Virus record (IMG/VR): IMGVR_UViG_3300042923_000857
Coordinates: 1-55,722 of that record
Reading direction: 5' to 3' (one strand)
DNA from: a virus
DNA length: 55,722 nucleotides
Shown here: one piece after another, positions 47,855 to 55,368 of the stretch
How the letters are laid out: each line of letters opens with the position of its first letter
Numbering within the stretch: position 1 is the stretch's first letter
Notes under the pieces: model-generated
The model's input: the letters and a program-made list of their open reading frames with translations, nothing else
Told to the model about the DNA's origin: nothing
Database searches by the model: none
Made by a program: the position numbers and the translations under genes

Positions 47855-48686
47855 CGCCTCCGATCTGACCTCTCAAAAAGTCGAGGTTGGAATCGATCTT
47901 CGTTTCCTTGCCAGTTGCTAGACCTTCCGGATCTACCGTCTCGTAATCCGCGTAACGTGCTTGGTTCAGAAACGTGGAAGGGTGCGGTATGAAGTTGGCC
48001 GCAGTCTCGAGCAGCGTGCACGTCTCGGCAAAGTTGATCGTATTCGAGATAACGATATTCGGGTCGAATTCAGCCTTCTTAGACAGCTTGATCCACGTCT
48101 GCTTTGCATACGCCTTTGCTACTTTCCTTGGATAAGCTAGATAGAAGAATTCAAACCTCACCATGTTTTCTTTAAAGCTTTTCTTTAAAAGATCTTTTTC
48201 TTTATATGGGGGAACAATGCTTCCCCTCCAAACCCTATCTAGAGGGGAAGTGTTGTTCACCTCCGAGGGGAAGTGTACTTCACCCCCATCCGCTTCTTGA
48301 GGTGAAGTATCGTTCACCCCCAACTGAGCGAATAAATCGATTTGTTCATCCACAGAATCACCGCTTTTCGGGATAGTCCATTTCTCGTAATTCTTGTTAA
48401 AGGCGAGCTTGCGTGGTAGGGAGCTTGTTTCCTTTCGGGTGATAAGCAGCACCTTGGCTTCGATCAACGACGCCACTTCCTTCTTAATTGTCCGATCCGA
48501 AAGCCCCGTTTGTGATTGCAGATACGTTATTGAGAATTCATGGTCCTTTCTATTGAATCCGTAGGTCAGGCGCCAGACCTTGATGATGATTCGAAACTGA
48601 GCTCCATTGAATTTATAAAGGCAAATTTGATCCAATATTTCATGAGCAACAGGCGTATAACCGTTCGCCTTCTGAGGGCTTGCCAT
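47769..48686 (-). CDS. Phage replication initiator (O/DnaD type)
   Basis: The 305-residue protein has an N-terminal winged-helix domain of the replication protein O class (NGYTPVAHEILDQICLYKFN, FRIIIKVWRLTYGFNRKDHE, GLSDRTIKKEVASLIEAKVL), a polar middle and a helical C-terminus (FFYLAYPRKVAKAYAKQTW). It would bind the phage origin, often inside its own gene, and recruit the loader. The middle encodes near-repeats around GEVHFPSEVNNTSP that could be iterons. Confidence 0.84.
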   Translation of the reverse strand: MASPQKANGYTPVAHEILDQICLYKFNGAQFRIIIKVWRLTYGFNRKDHEFSITYLQSQTGLSDRTIKKEVASLIEAKVLLITRKETSSLPRKLAFNKNYEKWTIPKSGDSVDEQIDLFAQLGVNDTSPQEADGGEVHFPSEVNNTSPLDRVWRGSIVPPYKEKDLLKKSFKENMVRFEFFYLAYPRKVAKAYAKQTWIKLSKKAEFDPNIVISNTINFAETCTLLETAANFIPHPSTFLNQARYADYETVDPEGLATGKETKIDSNLDFLRGQIGGDGDQSRTSGLTLGEGFGSFPEQGSESEE

Positions 48687-48691
48687 TCACC

Positions 48692-49393
48692 TCACCCGCT
48701 TTGTTCGGTACCTAAGATGCTCATGATCTCCGTTACAACATCGTGTGCGCTATGACCTCTAGCGACCATGTCGCCCTTGATTAGATGCTGAATTGCCTTT
48801 TGTTTTGGTGTCGGTTCAAGTTCGACTGTGAAGCCGTTGACGAGAGCCGTCACAAGCCGCTCACGCTTCTCGCGGATTTTTCCAATCCAAGCGGCAATTA
48901 TTGAGCCGTCTGTCGAATAAACCTTTCCTCTCAAAGATTGATTCACCACGTCCAAGATACTGAAATTGTTGTTCTCAATTCCCCACTCGGCGTCTGCCAG
49001 CCGAAGCCTTTCGATCGCCTCAGCCACCTCCCTTGGAAGAGGAACCTTCTTCGCTTCCAGCGCTTCTTCCACTTCATTCGTCAAATTGAGAATTACATTT
49101 TTGGAAGCGACATGCTCCTGCGCAAAAGTTTCATTTGCGAGCAATAATTCCTTGACCTCTTCGCGCCATTTGAGTGCTTCTTGGTGGATTTCCGTATACT
49201 CGGCAAGTGAGTAAGTGGGTTCCTCGGGTAGTTCGACGCAATTTTTAATGTAGATTTCTTCCCCTGAATGCTCGCCATCTATGATTTGATAATTTGTAAT
49301 GGCGGAAAGGAAAACTGTTGACGGCATGTATCGTGCCTCGAATACCGATCCATTTTGTATGTCTCCCTGTTGCCTAACCATTCTGATTTTCAT
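48692..49393 (-). CDS. DUF1642-like early protein
   Basis: The 233-residue protein has an N-terminal small beta domain (NGSVFEARYMPSTVFLSAIT), a coiled coil (residues 65-110, TNEVEEALEAKKVPLPREV) and the DUF1642-like segment LPREVAEAIERLRLADAEWG with EKRERLVTALVNGFTVE. Proteins like this are common in early operons of Firmicute phages. The role is unknown. Confidence 0.72.
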   Translation of the reverse strand: MKIRMVRQQGDIQNGSVFEARYMPSTVFLSAITNYQIIDGEHSGEEIYIKNCVELPEEPTYSLAEYTEIHQEALKWREEVKELLLANETFAQEHVASKNVILNLTNEVEEALEAKKVPLPREVAEAIERLRLADAEWGIENNNFSILDVVNQSLRGKVYSTDGSIIAAWIGKIREKRERLVTALVNGFTVELEPTPKQKAIQHLIKGDMVARGHSAHDVVTEIMSILGTEQSG

Positions 49394-49758
49394 TGATTAG
49401 CTCCTTTCGTATTACCAGCGAGAACGTTCCGGAAGTTTTCAGCCCATTCCCGTCCCTCGCGAGTATGGTCTACCCACCAATGGCAAGTGCCTTTGTTTTG
49501 TTGCGGCGAGCACAACATCGCGACATCGTTCTCAGTCGTTTCATCGAGTTGCCATCGACGTACCAGATGCGCGGCTTCTATTCTCCACCTCAATCCCGTT
49601 TTATCGAAGATGCCGTCTTCCCACTTACACTTTTCACACCTGCCTCCCGATCGCTCATATGCCTTGGCATACACTTCCGGGGAAACCTCACCCCGCTGCT
49701 TAGCCTTCTTACTGCCGCGACCATGCTTTGGCTTAGGTGCTGGATTGAAGCCGAACAT
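49390..49758 (-). CDS. HNH-like nuclease
   Basis: The 122-residue protein has CEKC in GGRCEKCKWEDGIFDKTG, the His strand WRIEAAHLVRRWQLDETTEN and a second zinc pair (LCSPQQNKGTCHWW). This is an HNH arrangement. It lies in the recombination cluster rather than next to terminase, so it is not the packaging HNH. It may act in recombination or as a mobile nuclease. Confidence 0.75.
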   Translation of the reverse strand: MFGFNPAPKPKHGRGSKKAKQRGEVSPEVYAKAYERSGGRCEKCKWEDGIFDKTGLRWRIEAAHLVRRWQLDETTENDVAMLCSPQQNKGTCHWWVDHTREGREWAENFRNVLAGNTKGANQ

Positions 49759-50571
49759 TTAATACAAAGCCAATTCGGCGTAATGTTTGATGCGGTGAAT
49801 CTTCTTGGTGCCGCGGCAGTATTCACAATGCTCGCACCTGGTCGGCGCCACTACGCCGGACTTAACTGCCTTGACCCTTTCGATGTGATTGCCGACAATA
49901 TTCAAGTGCTGTTCGATCACGTCGTAATCGAAATAGATGATTTCATGGTCTGGCGGATCCTGCTTTGTGACGATAACCATATGCGGCAAGAGCCACTTTT
50001 CTCTGCTAGTCGCTAGACGCTCTACCTCGGCGTATACCGACATCTGGACGGTGTAGCCATAATGATCAAGGAAGTTTTCATAAGCCTGTGCATCCTTGTT
50101 CCACCACTTGCCGTCGATCTCTTTCAGCGCCTTAAGGTCCGCGAATATGCTTACTTCCGGTTGATAACTATCGAGCATCACCTTCCACGGAATCCCGAAC
50201 AGATTGGCCGTTAAGATGACTTCCTTTTTCCCGGCCAGCGCCTTCATGACGAATGGATCATTCTCGAGCGTTTCGATCATCACGTTGCAATGTTGGAAAT
50301 TGGATTTAAGTTGTCCAGCTGTTGGCCCACGACTGCTGTAAAGATCAGGGTTACTTGCCTTAAACTCGTCGAGCGTTCCTTCGTTCCAAGCGTGAACGTA
50401 ATGACCTTCTAGAAATGCCGTAAGTGATGGTTGCTCATAAGAGCCGTTAAGTTTAGCCATTGCCCGAGCTTCACATCCGCCGAACGAAGCGGCGAAGTCT
50501 TTGAATTGACTGACTGACATATAGTGACGGTTGGCTTCGAGTGAAAAGTAATTACTCTTTGTCAGCTGCAT
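49759..50571 (-). CDS. RecB/Cas4-like PD-(D/E)XK exonuclease
   Basis: The 270-residue protein belongs with the nuclease partners of RecT. The core Asp-x-Lys is in SIFADLKALKE, and LDSYQPE is upstream. A lone N-terminal Cys33 (GGCEAR) and the C-terminal cluster CEHCEYC (246-252) reproduce the four-cysteine iron-sulphur layout of AddB/Cas4-type nucleases. It would resect double-strand ends so that RecT can anneal them. ATG 50571 lies within the recT end, eight bases from GAGGA. Confidence 0.85.
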   Translation of the reverse strand: MQLTKSNYFSLEANRHYMSVSQFKDFAASFGGCEARAMAKLNGSYEQPSLTAFLEGHYVHAWNEGTLDEFKASNPDLYSSRGPTAGQLKSNFQHCNVMIETLENDPFVMKALAGKKEVILTANLFGIPWKVMLDSYQPEVSIFADLKALKEIDGKWWNKDAQAYENFLDHYGYTVQMSVYAEVERLATSREKWLLPHMVIVTKQDPPDHEIIYFDYDVIEQHLNIVGNHIERVKAVKSGVVAPTRCEHCEYCRGTKKIHRIKHYAELALY

Positions 50572-51304
50572 TCGCAATTTCCTCGAATTCTGCATCAATA
50601 ATGTTCAATGGACTATTCTGCTCAGGTTGTTTTTTGGCTTCAAAGTCTGCGCCATCTTCAAAGGCTTGAGCCTGCTCGATATTATCAAAATCGAGTTGAA
50701 TGGTTTTACAGAGTCTGCGCAATACAGTCTTTTTCTGCATCTCTCCGGGACTCTTTGTCCACGATGGGCCATTAGCCTGTTTGGAATAATTTTTTCTTGT
50801 CTCCTCTATCTCCTTGACGCTCATGGAGTCACACGCCATCCCACCATCCTTATATAGGACCACGGCGTAAGCTCCGATTACCTTCCCGTCATTAAACCCC
50901 TCGGGAGGCTTGTGTTGGATTGTCTGCTCTCCATCCTTTGTCTCTTTTAGAAAGAAGTCGCCCTCGCGGACCAACTCTGCGTAAATTCTCAGCACAGGAC
51001 GGACACTGTACTTTTGAGCAAGCTTGATCTCGCCCTTATAGTCCGTTTGGAATGTGCAAACCCCGCCGTAAATAATGGGATAACATTCTTTATTGAAGAA
51101 GTCCAATCCAAGAAAAGCGCCTTTAAGCATAGTGCGAGCAATGCTAACCGCATCACATTCGTTGATTCCCTTTGTGTCCTGCAATACCGACATGCTGTTT
51201 TGAAGGAACCTGGTCTTGTTAAAATTCGCCGGCATCGCATCTCGTTTAGAATCCAGAAGCTTCTCTAGATTGTTGTGAATGGTTAGTAACTGGCTGCTAC
51301 TCAT
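50552..51304 (-). CDS. recT: RecT-family single-strand annealing protein
   Basis: The 250-residue protein has the RecT blocks RFLQNSMSVLQDTKGINECD, SIARTMLKGAFLGLDFFNKE, CTFQTDYKGEIKLAQKYSV, RVIGAYAV-type strand and SWTKSPGEMQKKTVLRRLCK. It anneals complementary strands and promotes phage recombination. It overlaps both the ATPase gene and the exonuclease gene. Confidence 0.95.
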   Translation of the reverse strand: MSSSQLLTIHNNLEKLLDSKRDAMPANFNKTRFLQNSMSVLQDTKGINECDAVSIARTMLKGAFLGLDFFNKECYPIIYGGVCTFQTDYKGEIKLAQKYSVRPVLRIYAELVREGDFFLKETKDGEQTIQHKPPEGFNDGKVIGAYAVVLYKDGGMACDSMSVKEIEETRKNYSKQANGPSWTKSPGEMQKKTVLRRLCKTIQLDFDNIEQAQAFEDGADFEAKKQPEQNSPLNIIDAEFEEIANAADKE

Positions 51305-52935
51305 ACCCCACTCTCCATTGCTTCAATTTTCAGATCTTGGCCGTCGACCGTCTCGAGAATGAAGTATTGGTAATCGTCCTGCAATGCAGCATTGATAATC
51401 TCGTGTTGTTTGCTTCCGAGATTCTGCCAGCCGTCGACGCAGATTACTTTCAATTCTCCGGCCTGAGCCCTAGCCAGCTTAAAGGCAAAATCAAACGACT
51501 CTCCTTCGGACAATCCATCGATCAGCGTTCCGTCGATACGGATGCGGCCTTTTTCGTCGACGGTTAATCCTTCAACCGGTAACGAAGCAGTTTTAAGCAA
51601 TTCCGTTGGCAACTCCCGGGCTTTCTGAATCTTGGCCGTTAAATCGGCGGAACGGGCTTCCTTCGGCGAAAGCTTCTCTTTGATGATGTCGTTCATCCGT
51701 TCCCACTCCCGGAGGTATTCCTTCATCTTGGCGGCCGTGTCGGCTTCTTCCTTAAGCGGCTCCACCGGAACCCTTGTGAATTCCTCGACGATCGCTCGAG
51801 CGTTGCCCGACTTTTCGTTCTCCAGCGCAATTAATGAAGCTTCATGGTCGACGATCTTCTGCAGATCCTTTTTCTCATGCTCGGCAATGTTGGAAAGGAG
51901 ATTCTTTTTCTCGGACAGCTGCTCCTTGTATTCGCCGATAAACACGTTCGATTGCTCGGCTTCTTGCTGGATAGTCTCCTTGGCCGTCTGCTTCTTAGCT
52001 TGGTACTGAAGCTTTAGGCGTTCGATGGCTTGTTCAAGCTCACCGTCTAAACGGATGTGTTCCGCGCTGATTCGGCGACTTGCATCATCAATCTTTACCT
52101 GTTCGTCCTTGATGTTATTGGTAAGCCGTACGATCGAATCGTTCAACGAATCCCGCTGCCGGTTATAATCAAGCTTCTTCGATTCCTGCGCATTCGCAGA
52201 ACGTTGCTTGATGTCGTCGATCCGAATATCAAGTCCTGTTATAAGCTGTTCGGCTTCGTCCAATCGCTTATTGGACTGCTCGGTGTTGGTTAGCTTCTCG
52301 TAGAGCTCTTGCAGGTTAACTCCCTTCCACGCGTTGCCGTCGTAGTTAGGTGGCAAGTCTCGCTTGATGCCTTCAATATTGGCCCGGAGCAGATTGGCTT
52401 CGCGGTTGATCGTTTCCCGCTCGGAGTAATATCCCGTTTCGATTTGCTTCAAAATCTGGAGGATGTGCTGCTGGTAGTCAGCTTCCGGCATTTCCCCGAA
52501 CCAGTTTTTAATGTCCTCTACCGTCCAATTGATGGTCAGCATATTGAGGATGATCTTTGCCTGAGCCTCTGGAGTCTTCTGGACGAACTCGATGGGCCGG
52601 AATATGTCGCCGCTGATTAGCTTCTTAAGGAAAGTTTCTGTGCTGCTAACCGACTTCGAATCGTGCTTTACCTTCAGATAGTCCGCTTTCTCGGATCGGA
52701 TTCTCCTCGTTGTCTGCAATCCGTCATCCAGTTCGACGAACAGCTCCGCTTCGTCCGTGTCGTGCCGGATAACCTCGGTGCGCCGGCTCAGGTTGGTGAA
52801 TACCTTCTCGATGGCTTCAACGAGGCTTGTTTTCCCGGTACCGGAATCGCCGGATACCTTGTTGATTTTGCTCGGGCTGAACAGCAACTCCTTGATTCCA
52901 AGCCAGTTCTTAATCTCGATACGCTTAATGTGCAT
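51301..52935 (-). CDS. SbcC/RecF-like AAA ATPase with coiled coil
   Basis: The 544-residue SMC-like protein has RIEIKNWLGIKELLFSPSKI with Walker A GDSGTGKT (29-36), long coiled coils from about 195 to 430, and the head LSEGESFDFAFKLARA with Walker B LKVICVDGWQNL. There is no zinc-hook CxxC at the turn. Such proteins accompany RecT systems in Firmicute phages and may hold or load DNA ends. Confidence 0.9.
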   Translation of the reverse strand: MHIKRIEIKNWLGIKELLFSPSKINKVSGDSGTGKTSLVEAIEKVFTNLSRRTEVIRHDTDEAELFVELDDGLQTTRRIRSEKADYLKVKHDSKSVSSTETFLKKLISGDIFRPIEFVQKTPEAQAKIILNMLTINWTVEDIKNWFGEMPEADYQQHILQILKQIETGYYSERETINREANLLRANIEGIKRDLPPNYDGNAWKGVNLQELYEKLTNTEQSNKRLDEAEQLITGLDIRIDDIKQRSANAQESKKLDYNRQRDSLNDSIVRLTNNIKDEQVKIDDASRRISAEHIRLDGELEQAIERLKLQYQAKKQTAKETIQQEAEQSNVFIGEYKEQLSEKKNLLSNIAEHEKKDLQKIVDHEASLIALENEKSGNARAIVEEFTRVPVEPLKEEADTAAKMKEYLREWERMNDIIKEKLSPKEARSADLTAKIQKARELPTELLKTASLPVEGLTVDEKGRIRIDGTLIDGLSEGESFDFAFKLARAQAGELKVICVDGWQNLGSKQHEIINAALQDDYQYFILETVDGQDLKIEAMESGV

Positions 52936-53151
52936 TTAGTTTCCTCGCCCTCCATTTATTAGCGGCATGCCCGCCCTGACGTAGCAAACAGTGCAGTAAA
53001 ACTTGTTTTTTTCGAATCCGTTATAAGTGCCTTCCTCTTGCTTCATGTACTCGAGAGGAGTCATATTTTCATCAGCTGCAGATTCGATATATTCATCGAT
53101 TTGATCGGGAGGAAGATTGCATCCGATACAGGTTGGAATCACATCAGGCAT
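52936..53151 (-). CDS. Small zinc-binding protein
   Basis: The 71-residue protein has two Cys pairs, CIGC near the start and CTVC near the end, separated by an acidic helical region (DQIDEYIESAADENMTPLEY). It lies directly before the SbcC-like gene, and the stop and start adjoin. The function is unknown; it may be a DNA- or protein-binding adaptor. Confidence 0.66.
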   Translation of the reverse strand: MPDVIPTCIGCNLPPDQIDEYIESAADENMTPLEYMKQEEGTYNGFEKNKFYCTVCYVRAGMPLINGGRGN

Positions 53152-53524
53152 GCTTGCTCGCCTTCCTTTTTGCGTATTTGCTCGGCTTCCGCTTATAGCC
53201 CTTATCCCTTACCGGACCTTCGCCGTTGTAGTGCTTTTGAAAGGGGATTTCTAAGAATCGTGAGTGTTCTCTTCGCATTCTTCGTGGCGCCATTACGATC
53301 TCTTTGGTTAAGATGGATTCCGAAACCGCGGACAGCCCCAGCTTCCCGGGCTCATAAGGAGTTCTCTTCTCACGAGGCTCGGTACGCGCTGGCCTTTTGC
53401 CGCGACCACTTACCGAATTCCCACCCTTGCGAGCGGCGTAATCGTAAGCCGCGGCGGATTGATTTGCGATGGTTAAGGCTTCAAATTTCTTAGGATCGCG
53501 TTTGAAGATTTTGGATAAGTTCAT
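53144..53524 (-). CDS. Highly basic early protein
   Basis: The 126-residue protein is very rich in Lys and Arg (RKGGNSVSGRGKRPARTEPR, and the end YKRKPSKYAKRKASKHA), so nucleic-acid binding is likely. Start ATG 53524 is eight bases after GGAGG; a longer TTG start overlaps the ribosome site. No family is recognised. Confidence 0.65.
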   Translation of the reverse strand: MNLSKIFKRDPKKFEALTIANQSAAAYDYAARKGGNSVSGRGKRPARTEPREKRTPYEPGKLGLSAVSESILTKEIVMAPRRMRREHSRFLEIPFQKHYNGEGPVRDKGYKRKPSKYAKRKASKHA

Positions 53525-53610
53525 TGATTCAGCCTCCAATTTGGTCGTTATTACTGAAAATTGGCGAAAAAAAATACGCCGACGATAAAACAGCGATTAA
53601 CAGGGGTTCT

Positions 53611-53895
53611 TTACAGAGCCACGAGCTCGGCTTCGAGTTCTCTGATTTCGAAGAGAGTGTTGGTAATAAAGACGTTAAGGATAAGAGCTTGAAGATGGGT
53701 GCGAGAATCATTCGGCAGTTCACCGGTTTGGTTTGTTAAATTAATGCGAATGTCCTGACCCTTTTTGGTGACTATCGTAACGTTTCGTGCAATCTTTGCT
53801 TTTTCAATTTCCACGAGACGTTCCTCGATTTTGGTCACAATGTTAAGTGCGGCTATCGCTCTCTCCTCGTATTGCTGAAGTGTAATTCTATCCAT
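53611..53895 (-). CDS. Early protein of unknown function (94 residues)
   Basis: The protein has two helical segments (ERAIAALNIVTKIEERLVEI; LQALILNVFITNTLFEIREL) flanking a beta pair (NVTIVTKKGQDIRINLTNQT). The ATG follows GAAAGGAGAAAAGTCA. It is typical of small conserved phage early proteins; the function is unknown. Confidence 0.66.
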   Translation of the reverse strand: MDRITLQQYEERAIAALNIVTKIEERLVEIEKAKIARNVTIVTKKGQDIRINLTNQTGELPNDSRTHLQALILNVFITNTLFEIRELEAELVAL

Positions 53896-53919
53896 TGACT
53901 TTTCTCCTTTCGTAATGGA

Positions 53920-54156
53920 CTAGACTTGCAACTGCTCGATCTGAGCACAGATATCGTGTAACCAATCCATGTCGTTTGTTTCGTATGCCATTTGCGACAG
54001 GTTTTCAAGGCAGGCCATCTTGTGGCAAAGTAATTCGTTAGCCTGAAGCAACTGATCCAGCTCGAGTTCAAGATTCACTCTCGTCGCCGGGCTTAAATTC
54101 CGATCGCTCTTCAATCGCCGAGTTATCTCTGCCATGCGTTGGTATATGGCATTCAT
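53920..54156 (-). CDS. Small helical early protein (78 residues)
   Basis: The protein is mostly helical (IYQRMAEITRRLKSDRNLSP, LELELDQLLQANELLCHKMA). ATG 54156 overlaps the stop of the zinc-peptide gene and lies right after GGAGGAGG; an earlier ATG would include that ribosome site. The function is unknown. Confidence 0.66.
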   Translation of the reverse strand: MNAIYQRMAEITRRLKSDRNLSPATRVNLELELDQLLQANELLCHKMACLENLSQMAYETNDMDWLHDICAQIEQLQV

Positions 54157-54287
54157 TTGGAACCTCCTCCGCATATAAGAACCGGATAGCTAACGTTCTC
54201 CAGAACCTTGAATCCCGTACGGAGTAACGTTCCTTTGTGATCAACGGCAACCAACGACTTACAGTGCATGCAGTAGGCATAGTTCAC
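54153..54287 (-). CDS. Short Cys-motif protein (44 residues)
   Basis: A GTG-started frame overlaps the HTH stop (GTGA) and ends at the start of the next gene (ATGA). The product reads NYAYCMHCKSLVAVDHKGTL with CxxC near the start and one later Cys (LICGGGSK), so a small zinc or redox site is possible. The exact overlaps at both ends are strong support. Another frame over the same bases (54068-54280) is discarded. Confidence 0.62.
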   Translation of the reverse strand: MNYAYCMHCKSLVAVDHKGTLLRTGFKVLENVSYPVLICGGGSK

Positions 54288-54541
54288 GATTTAGCCGTCC
54301 CCCTAAGCAAGTAATCTAAGCTGATGTTAAATCGATTCGTAATCCGCAGTATCATCCGCCGATCCATACCGCGCCTTCCGGTTTCGTAATGGGACAGTGC
54401 GCCGCGGGTGATTCCAAGCAACGTTGCGAATTGTAATTGTGTGAAGCCTGTTTTGAGGCGAATATCTAGGAGTCGTTTGCCGAATGTTGTATTGTCCTCT
54501 TCAATGGCTTCTGTTGGTTGGTTGGGAAGCGTTACGTTCAT
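54284..54541 (-). CDS. Xre-family helix-turn-helix regulator
   Basis: The 85-residue protein has a full HTH: FGKRLLDIRLKTGFTQLQFA, then LGITRGALSHYETGRRGMD and FNISLDYLLRG. It is the third gene of the leftward early transcript. In position it matches cII-like or second regulator genes of temperate phages and is a candidate for the protein that reads the 17-bp repeats. ATG follows GGAGG by nine bases. Confidence 0.85.
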   Translation of the reverse strand: MNVTLPNQPTEAIEEDNTTFGKRLLDIRLKTGFTQLQFATLLGITRGALSHYETGRRGMDRRMILRITNRFNISLDYLLRGTAKS

Positions 54542-54632
54542 CTAACCAATCCTCCATCCATAAGCTGAAGAACCAGACGGGAATGTAAATCCAGAAGCCG
54601 ATAAGCATTGAGAGAAGCAACTGCCATATCAT
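54501..54632 (-). CDS. Small membrane protein (43 residues)
   Basis: The ATG overlaps the preceding stop (ATGA). The product is a tryptophan-rich hydrophobic helix (MIWQLLLSMLIGFWIYIPVW), then a short charged tail. It overlaps the HTH gene start by 41 bases. It could be a superinfection or membrane-stress peptide. Confidence 0.52.
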   Translation of the reverse strand: MIWQLLLSMLIGFWIYIPVWFFSLWMEDWLDERNASQPTNRSH

Positions 54633-54832
54633 GATGTTGGAAATTTCTTGTTGAGGAAGTCACGGAGTTTGTGAATACTTTCGAGGCGATCTATGGTGAA
54701 CGACTTAGCTGGCACTTGAAAACCACTTTCGTAATCGATTGTTTCTTCTTGCATCATCGATAAGACGACTGCCGTTCCGCGTTCTATTACTTGAGCGACC
54801 TGTTTATCGCTTAGAGATGCGGCATCTTGCAT
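54629..54832 (-). CDS. Small early protein (67 residues)
   Basis: The protein (DAASLSDKQVAQVIERGTAV, then SFTIDRLESIHKLRDFLNKK) is helical and acidic/basic mixed. I used ATG 54832, six bases from GAAGG; an earlier ATG at 54850 contains that site. It is second in the early operon, after the Cro-like gene. The function is unknown. Confidence 0.62.
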   Translation of the reverse strand: MQDAASLSDKQVAQVIERGTAVVLSMMQEETIDYESGFQVPAKSFTIDRLESIHKLRDFLNKKFPTS

Positions 54833-54862
54833 ATGCGACCTTCTTCCCATAAATAAAACTCG

Positions 54863-54901
54863 ATATATGACGTTGACGTATATATGAGTTTCACTTATAA
54901 T
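54863..54901 (+). promoter_or_regulatory. Rightward promoter with 17-bp repeats (pRE-like)
   Basis: The -35 TTGACG (54873-54878), 17 bases and -10 TATAAT (54896-54901) face right, antisense to the Cro-like gene and toward the repressor. Two tandem 17-base units, ATATATGACGTTGACGT (54863-54879) and ATATATGAGTTTCACTT (54880-54896), cover it. The same units, in the same phase to -35 and -10, form the agr promoter at 2.85 kb. The arms AAACTC/GAGTTT (54856-54891) also make a loose dyad. Confidence 0.75.
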
Positions 54902-54957
54902 AAATTTTGTAGGGATTTAAGAATTTTTGTAACTCACTCCCATCCACAGTATATTAT

Positions 54958-54972
54958 CCTTAGATTCTAAGT
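54958..54972. promoter_or_regulatory. Repressor/Cro operator O3
   Basis: CCTTAGATTCTAAGT matches 14 of 15 positions of the palindromic consensus CCTTAGAWTCTAAGG seen at 55217. It overlaps the Cro stop codon and lies downstream of the rightward promoter at 54.87 kb, where a bound protein could act as a roadblock. Confidence 0.75.
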
Positions 54973-55179
54973 GTTACTGGGTAAAAAAAATTCCATCGGC
55001 TCTCCTAGAGCCTTAGCTATTGCCGCGAACTCCTCTGGCAAAACCTTAGCCCTCCCTCCAAGAATCGCATAAAAACGTGTTGCTTCAATGCCACAATCTT
55101 CAGCTACCTTGTTGAATTTCAAGTCATTGGTGAGAATATGAAGCCGGATCTTCTGTACAACAGGATTCCTTTTGTTCAC
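54967..55179 (-). CDS. Cro-like helix-turn-helix regulator
   Basis: The 70-residue protein, first in the leftward early operon and divergent from the repressor, has an HTH KFNKVAEDCGIEATRFYAIL followed by EEFAAIAKALGEPMEFFL. It starts with GTG after GAAGGGATC; a stronger AAAGGAGGG lies about 20 bases further up. It presumably competes for the 15-bp operators and favours lytic growth. Confidence 0.82.
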   Translation of the reverse strand: MNKRNPVVQKIRLHILTNDLKFNKVAEDCGIEATRFYAILGGRAKVLPEEFAAIAKALGEPMEFFLPSNT

Positions 55180-55216
55180 GATCCCTTCGATGTATAATCC
55201 CTCCTTTCTTGGTAAA

Positions 55217-55274
55217 CCTTAGAATCTAAGGATTCCGTGTGAACAATATAACCCTTAGATTTTAAGGATGTCAA
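55217..55274 (-). promoter_or_regulatory. Early promoter with operators O1 and O2
   Basis: The leftward promoter has -35 TTGACA (55269-55274), an 18-base spacer and -10 TATATT (55245-55250). O2, CCTTAGATTTTAAGG (55253-55267), fills the spacer. O1, the perfect palindrome CCTTAGAATCTAAGG (55217-55231), lies over the start of the transcript. Centres are 36 bp apart. A repressor on both sites would block the early operon. Confidence 0.88.
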
Positions 55275-55289
55275 CAACTTTATTTATTT

Positions 55290-55319
55290 TTGAGATTTTT
55301 TTTGTAAATTACATAATAT
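55290..55319 (+). promoter_or_regulatory. Repressor maintenance promoter candidate
   Basis: TTGAGA (55290-55295) and CATAAT/TAATAT (55312-55319) at 16-18 bases face the repressor gene. The -35 starts 23 bases from O2, so repressor bound there could touch polymerase and stimulate it. The boxes are modest. Confidence 0.5.
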
Positions 55320-55368
55320 TCTTGTTTTCAATAATCTATGGTATCATCAGAAATTGGAGGGGATCTCA

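Noticed and set aside
49393-50016. 207-residue + strand frame
   Set aside because: Opposite strand of the HNH and nuclease genes, both with clear motifs.
54068-54280. 70-residue frame over the Cys-motif micro-gene
   Set aside because: The overlapping 44-codon frame fits both neighbours by GTGA/ATGA overlaps and has a CxxC; the longer frame runs over the next gene's start and has no ribosome site.
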